DNA from: Chelativorans salis
GTDB taxonomy: Bacteria; Pseudomonadota; Alphaproteobacteria; Rhizobiales; Rhizobiaceae
DNA length: 64,000 nt
Direction: 5' to 3'
Assembly (NCBI RefSeq): GCF_025336525.1
Contig: NZ_JAOCZP010000001.1
Coordinates: 806,001-870,000, forward strand
Part shown: positions 60,358 to 64,000 of the stretch, piece by piece
Layout of the letters: every line of letters starts with the position of its first letter
Position numbering within the stretch: position 1 is the first letter of the stretch
Program-made: the position numbers and the translations under genes
The notes under the pieces: generated by a model
Databases searched by the model: none
What the model was told of the DNA's origin: nothing
What the model saw: only the letters and a program-made list of their open reading frames with translations

Positions 60358-62910
60358 CTAAGCTGATTCCAGAATGGCAACGGGCAGCCCGGCCCAAAGA
60401 GTGGAGAGGGGAACAGCGCCCTCGCCGACTGTTTCTCCCGTCAATGTCCTGTAGCCTCCGGCACTCTTGGCAAGGAGGAGCCGCGTCCGCATGAAGGCGC
60501 TGCCGATCCAGGATGGCAGGCTAGGCTCGCAATGCCCGAGCACCAATCGCGGCACTGCAACGACGACACGTTTCCCCTTGAATACGCGCGCATAGGCGAC
60601 GGCGTGCTCGTTCTCCTCGCCGGCGATCTCCACGGGCTCGTACCGGCCGTGGTTGAAGACAGCGGCTCGGCGGCTGCGAAGGCGCAGGAGTCTTTCGAGG
60701 AGCCACAGCTTCGGCAAACCCTCGCGCCAACGCTCCATCGCAGCGTCGGCGTCCATATCGCGCACCTCCTGCAAAAGCCTTTGCCGGAGCGCAAAATCGA
60801 CCGGCCGGCGATTGTCGGGGTCGACCATGCTGAAGTCCATAAGATCACATCCCTGATAGACATCCGGCACGCCCGGCAGGGTGAGTTTGAGCGCAAGCTG
60901 CGTGAGGCTGTTGACGAACCCGGCCGGCTCGAGTGCGTCGATAGTGGCGCGAACATCTTCCAGCAGGGTCCGGCGCTCGGGCGCGAACAGGTTTCCCACA
61001 TAAGTCTCCACCGCCGCTTCGAAGGGGTCGTTGGGAGCGGTCCAACTTGTGCGCTGCTTCGCCTCGCGAAGCGCCTTGGTCATGAATGCGGTGAGCCGCT
61101 CGCACAGCGCCTGCAGCCCCTCTTCGTCCTTCACGGAAAGATCGGCGGGCCAAGCACCGACCAGCGCCTGATAGAGGAGCCATTCCGTGCCTCGATCCGG
61201 AGCGGGCCCGTCCGGTAACACTTGGTGGAGCCCGGCCGCGGCGTTGTGCCAACGTGTGACAGATGCCGCCCAGTCGTTCGGCATCTCGCTCAAGACGGCA
61301 AGGCGTGCGCGCGCATCCTCACCCCGCTTGGTGTCATGTGTTGCGGTGGCAGACAGGGCACGCGGCGCGTCGGCCGCCCGGGTTTGCATGGCCGCGTGGA
61401 AGGCCTCCGGCTCGATTCCAAACTCGTCCGGATCCGCACCCACCTCGTTCAGGGCGATCAGCCGGTTGTAGCGATAGAAGATTGTATCCTCCATGGCCTT
61501 GGCCATGAGCGGGCCAGTCACCTGCTGAAAACGCGTAATGAATGTGGCGCGGGCGTCCGAACCCGCCGCCGTTTCAAGCAGCAGCGAAGCAATGAAGGCG
61601 ACGGCGCGATCATCCTCTACCTCGCGGCCGCGCTCCACCTGCTCGACGGCCCGCTCGATTAAGGCGCGGTCCTGATCCGAGGCGCCGTCGTGGTCGATGT
61701 AAGTGCGATACACGGGCAAAGCTGCTGCAAGCTCAATAATGGCCATCGTCAGCGTGTCCCGTCCGAAGTCGCGCGTGGTGAGATCTCGCGCCGCTATCGT
61801 CTCGGCAAGTCGCGCGAGTGCAGCAAGTTCTCCGGCGAGGTTGACGGTAAGTGTGCGCCGCTTGGCTGCGAGTGCGCGTCGGGCGAGTTCCGGCTCGTCG
61901 CCGGTGAAACCGGCCCAGCCGTTCGTCATCTCCTCGCGACCGTACGGATCGACTTGAAGCGCGGTGACCAGGCGTGCGAATTCGTAGCCGGTCGTGCCGA
62001 CACACGCCCAATCGGCGCGCAGCGCCTCCCCCGGCCCGAGAATCTTCTCGACCAGCACATAATCAAGCCCCGAGACCCGCTTGAGATGGGCCAGATATCC
62101 CTTAGGATCGGCCAAACCGTCTATGTGGTCGATACGCAATCCATTCACGACGCCATCCTGTACCAGCCGGAGCGGAAGCTGATGGACATCGGCGAAGACC
62201 GACGCATCCTCCACCCGCAGGCCGACAAGATCGGCAATCTCGAAGAAGCGGCGGTAAGTCAGCGCCTCGCGCGCCAGCCGCCAGTAGGCTAATCGCCAAA
62301 TCTGGGCCTCGTGCAGGCGATGCAATCGCTGCTTATCCGCATTGACCCCAGCGACCGCTTTCTCCAAATCTCCTTCGCCCTCGTTGAGTAAAGAAAGGGA
62401 GTTGGGCGCAAGCGGCAGCGATAGTTGATGATAGCCGAAGACAGGCTCTCCCGTTTCCTCGTCTATCCGGACCTCGAGCTTGCTCTTGTCCAGGGCCTCA
62501 CCGTACGGCTCGCCGAGCACCGGCAGAAGCAGCTTCGGTGCCCGCCAATCGATGTCGAAATGCTGTGCGTAGGCGCTGTCCCGGCCGAGCTTCAGCACAT
62601 CACGCCACCAGAAATTGGCAGTGGACACGGCCATGTGGTTGGGCACGATATCTAGTATGAGTCCGAGCCCGTTTTCCTTCAGTGCCTCTGCCAGTCGGGC
62701 AAAGCCTTCTTCACCGCCGAGCACGGGGTCCAGGGTTTGGAAATCGATCACGTCATAGCCGTGGGTGGAGCCACCCGCCGCGGTGAAGATCGGAGAGGCG
62801 TAGAGATGGCTGATGCCGAGATCGGCCAGATACGGAACAATCTCAGCCGCCCGCTCGAAGGTCATGCCATCGCGGAACTGCAAGCGATAGGTCGCGTGGG
62901 GGATGCTCAT
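60358..62910 (-). CDS. treY: Malto-oligosyltrehalose synthase
   Basis: 850 residues, GH13 family. The N-terminal ATYRLQFRDGMTFERAAEIVPYL and YASPIFTAAGGSTHGYDVID are hallmark TreY blocks. The catalytic regions are GLILDIVPNHMA, NGLRIDHIDGLADP (nucleophile Asp) and VLVEKILGPGE (acid/base Glu); SATATHDTKRGEDARARL is the late conserved segment. It turns the reducing end of maltodextrins into a trehalose unit that TreZ then releases. The ATG overlaps the end of malQ by four bases (ATGA). treZ is not in the window and is probably upstream, off the right edge. Confidence 0.95.
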   Translation of the reverse strand: MSIPHATYRLQFRDGMTFERAAEIVPYLADLGISHLYASPIFTAAGGSTHGYDVIDFQTLDPVLGGEEGFARLAEALKENGLGLILDIVPNHMAVSTANFWWRDVLKLGRDSAYAQHFDIDWRAPKLLLPVLGEPYGEALDKSKLEVRIDEETGEPVFGYHQLSLPLAPNSLSLLNEGEGDLEKAVAGVNADKQRLHRLHEAQIWRLAYWRLAREALTYRRFFEIADLVGLRVEDASVFADVHQLPLRLVQDGVVNGLRIDHIDGLADPKGYLAHLKRVSGLDYVLVEKILGPGEALRADWACVGTTGYEFARLVTALQVDPYGREEMTNGWAGFTGDEPELARRALAAKRRTLTVNLAGELAALARLAETIAARDLTTRDFGRDTLTMAIIELAAALPVYRTYIDHDGASDQDRALIERAVEQVERGREVEDDRAVAFIASLLLETAAGSDARATFITRFQQVTGPLMAKAMEDTIFYRYNRLIALNEVGADPDEFGIEPEAFHAAMQTRAADAPRALSATATHDTKRGEDARARLAVLSEMPNDWAASVTRWHNAAAGLHQVLPDGPAPDRGTEWLLYQALVGAWPADLSVKDEEGLQALCERLTAFMTKALREAKQRTSWTAPNDPFEAAVETYVGNLFAPERRTLLEDVRATIDALEPAGFVNSLTQLALKLTLPGVPDVYQGCDLMDFSMVDPDNRRPVDFALRQRLLQEVRDMDADAAMERWREGLPKLWLLERLLRLRSRRAAVFNHGRYEPVEIAGEENEHAVAYARVFKGKRVVVAVPRLVLGHCEPSLPSWIGSAFMRTRLLLAKSAGGYRTLTGETVGEGAVPLSTLWAGLPVAILESA

Positions 62911-64000
62911 GGGGTGCGCGGTCTTTCTTTGAAAACGGCACGAAACACGGCTTGAGGAACGGGCGCTTCGTCTATCTCTTCCAGAAGGACTGGAATCCGG
63001 CGTCGCCAGTTCGGACTTTCGTCGACGGTGCCGGGGATATTCGGCTGTTCGGCAAGACCCACGAGATCCTCCATCTGGACAGCGACCAGTCGGGCGGGGG
63101 TACTTGCGACGAGCCGATGGAAGCCAGCCGCCACCGTCTCGTCGAAAGCCTCTGGAGCCTCGCAGCCCCTGGTTCGGAGCAAGGCCTTGGCCTGGCTTTT
63201 CTCCAGACGTCGTTTCTCACGCTCCTTTTTCGCGGCTATTTCATCGAACAGTCCGATCTCCTCGCGCGTATCGATATCGCTACCTCTCCACCAGCCGGCG
63301 AGTGTCGGCGTATCGTGGCTCCCCACGCATGCGAGAGCAGAACGTGGCCATTTCTCCGGCGGGACGAAATCGCCCGCATCGCGCTCGAAATAGAAGACGC
63401 GATAGCCAAGCAGGTTTGCGCGGTTCATCGCTGCGCGAAACCCCTTCGGCACGACACCCAGATCCTCACCAATGACGGTGGCGCCGGCTTGTCTCGTGAC
63501 TTCCGCCAAGATGCGCACGATGCCTTCCATCGGATAAAGGACATAGGCCCCCTCGCCCGCGGGAAAGCCTTCCGGAATCCAAAAAAGCCGGTAAAGGCCC
63601 ATGGCGTGATCGATGCGAAGTGCACCGGCATGGCGCAGAACGTTTTCATAGGAGCGCCGCAGGGGGGCGAAATCGCGATCAGCGATTTCCGACGGCGAAA
63701 GCGGCGCTAAGCCCCAGTTCTGGCCTTCCGGGTTGAACATGTCGGGCGGCGCCCCGATCTCGGCACCCACGATCGTCAGCGTGCGGTCGCTCCAGGTCGC
63801 CGCGCCATCGGGGGCGGTGCCGACCGCGAGGTCGAGATAAAGCCCGATGCGCATGCCCGCCTTGCGCACCCGTGATGCGGTATCACCAAGCTGCCAGTCA
63901 GCGATCCACTGCAGCCAGATCATGAATTCGATGTCGTCCGCATGCTCGCGGGCGAAGTGCTCGACAGACTTGCTGCCGGGTTCCTGATAGGCTTCCGGCC
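62907..64000 (-). CDS. malQ: 4-Alpha-glucanotransferase (3' part; 5' end off window)
   Basis: The frame stays open past the right edge (the last bases encode PEAYQEPGSKSVEHFAREHA in front of the first methionine), so the gene is partial. GH77 features are GLYLDLAVGTAPDGAATW, ALRIDHAMGLYRLFWIPEG with the nucleophile aspartate, TVIGEDLGVVPKGF with the acid/base glutamate and CVGSHDTPTLAGWW. It rearranges maltodextrins and feeds TreY. It overlaps treY by four bases, so they are one transcript. Confidence 0.93.
   Translation of the reverse strand, partial: PEAYQEPGSKSVEHFAREHADDIEFMIWLQWIADWQLGDTASRVRKAGMRIGLYLDLAVGTAPDGAATWSDRTLTIVGAEIGAPPDMFNPEGQNWGLAPLSPSEIADRDFAPLRRSYENVLRHAGALRIDHAMGLYRLFWIPEGFPAGEGAYVLYPMEGIVRILAEVTRQAGATVIGEDLGVVPKGFRAAMNRANLLGYRVFYFERDAGDFVPPEKWPRSALACVGSHDTPTLAGWWRGSDIDTREEIGLFDEIAAKKEREKRRLEKSQAKALLRTRGCEAPEAFDETVAAGFHRLVASTPARLVAVQMEDLVGLAEQPNIPGTVDESPNWRRRIPVLLEEIDEAPVPQAVFRAVFKERPRTP

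Overview
The window is a high-GC bacterial chromosome segment. Gene content (TRAP and tripartite-tricarboxylate solute transporters, DUF1127 and DUF2934 proteins, ExoD, PRC-barrel proteins, an Irr/Fur-like box at katG, glycine-betaine ABC importer, MalQ/TreY) points to an alphaproteobacterium of the Hyphomicrobiales, perhaps Phyllobacteriaceae. That placement is inference from gene families, not from a marker gene. No rRNA, tRNA, CRISPR array, prophage or insertion sequence was seen.

Layout. 1-7.8 kb: start of an OmpA-family gene, a methyltransferase/membrane-protein pair, a LuxR-type regulator, a DNA glycosylase and katG behind a perfect palindrome. 7.9-21.4 kb: two related SARP-like regulators (about 1571 and 669 residues), small secreted and DUF1127 proteins, a frameshifted alpha/beta hydrolase, a cysteine synthase/PLP-decarboxylase pair, a cupin, a metallo-hydrolase and a DUF2905 protein. 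21.4-30.7 kb: a GntR regulator with two DNA-binding domains facing an SDR/Ldh-type dehydrogenase/TRAP transporter operon, then an overlapping ATP-grasp/CocE-hydrolase pair on the opposite strand. 31-35 kb: two acidic low-complexity secreted proteins and a NarL-type two-component system.

35.3-43 kb is a coherent catabolic operon: LysR regulator, TctC-TctB-TctA importer, SDR, shikimate-dehydrogenase-like enzyme and a two-domain 3-dehydroshikimate dehydratase, predicted to turn quinate/shikimate-type substrates into protocatechuate. 43-47.2 kb is a MarR-controlled divergent aromatic cluster: FAD monooxygenase, DUF2783, maleylacetoacetate-isomerase-like GST and an atypical metallo-beta-lactamase-fold protein.

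47.4-51.4 kb is a stress/envelope patch (PRC-barrel proteins, ExoD, PEBP protein) that also holds gene debris: the N-terminal piece of a P-type cation ATPase and a multiply frameshifted cytochrome c. 51.7-55 kb is a ProV-ProW-ProX type betaine importer. 55.1-59.9 kb holds an apparently intact two-gene molybdenum hydroxylase flanked by the wreck of a TctC/TctB/TctA transporter, under a divergent GntR gene. 60-64 kb holds a DUF2934 protein and a malQ-treY pair leading to trehalose.

The best leads for something undescribed are the ATP-grasp/CocE pair, the regulator that fuses a SARP-like DNA-binding domain, an intact alpha/beta-hydrolase triad, a degenerate cyclase fold and an AAA/TPR module, and the metallo-beta-lactamase-fold protein that lacks several metal ligands.
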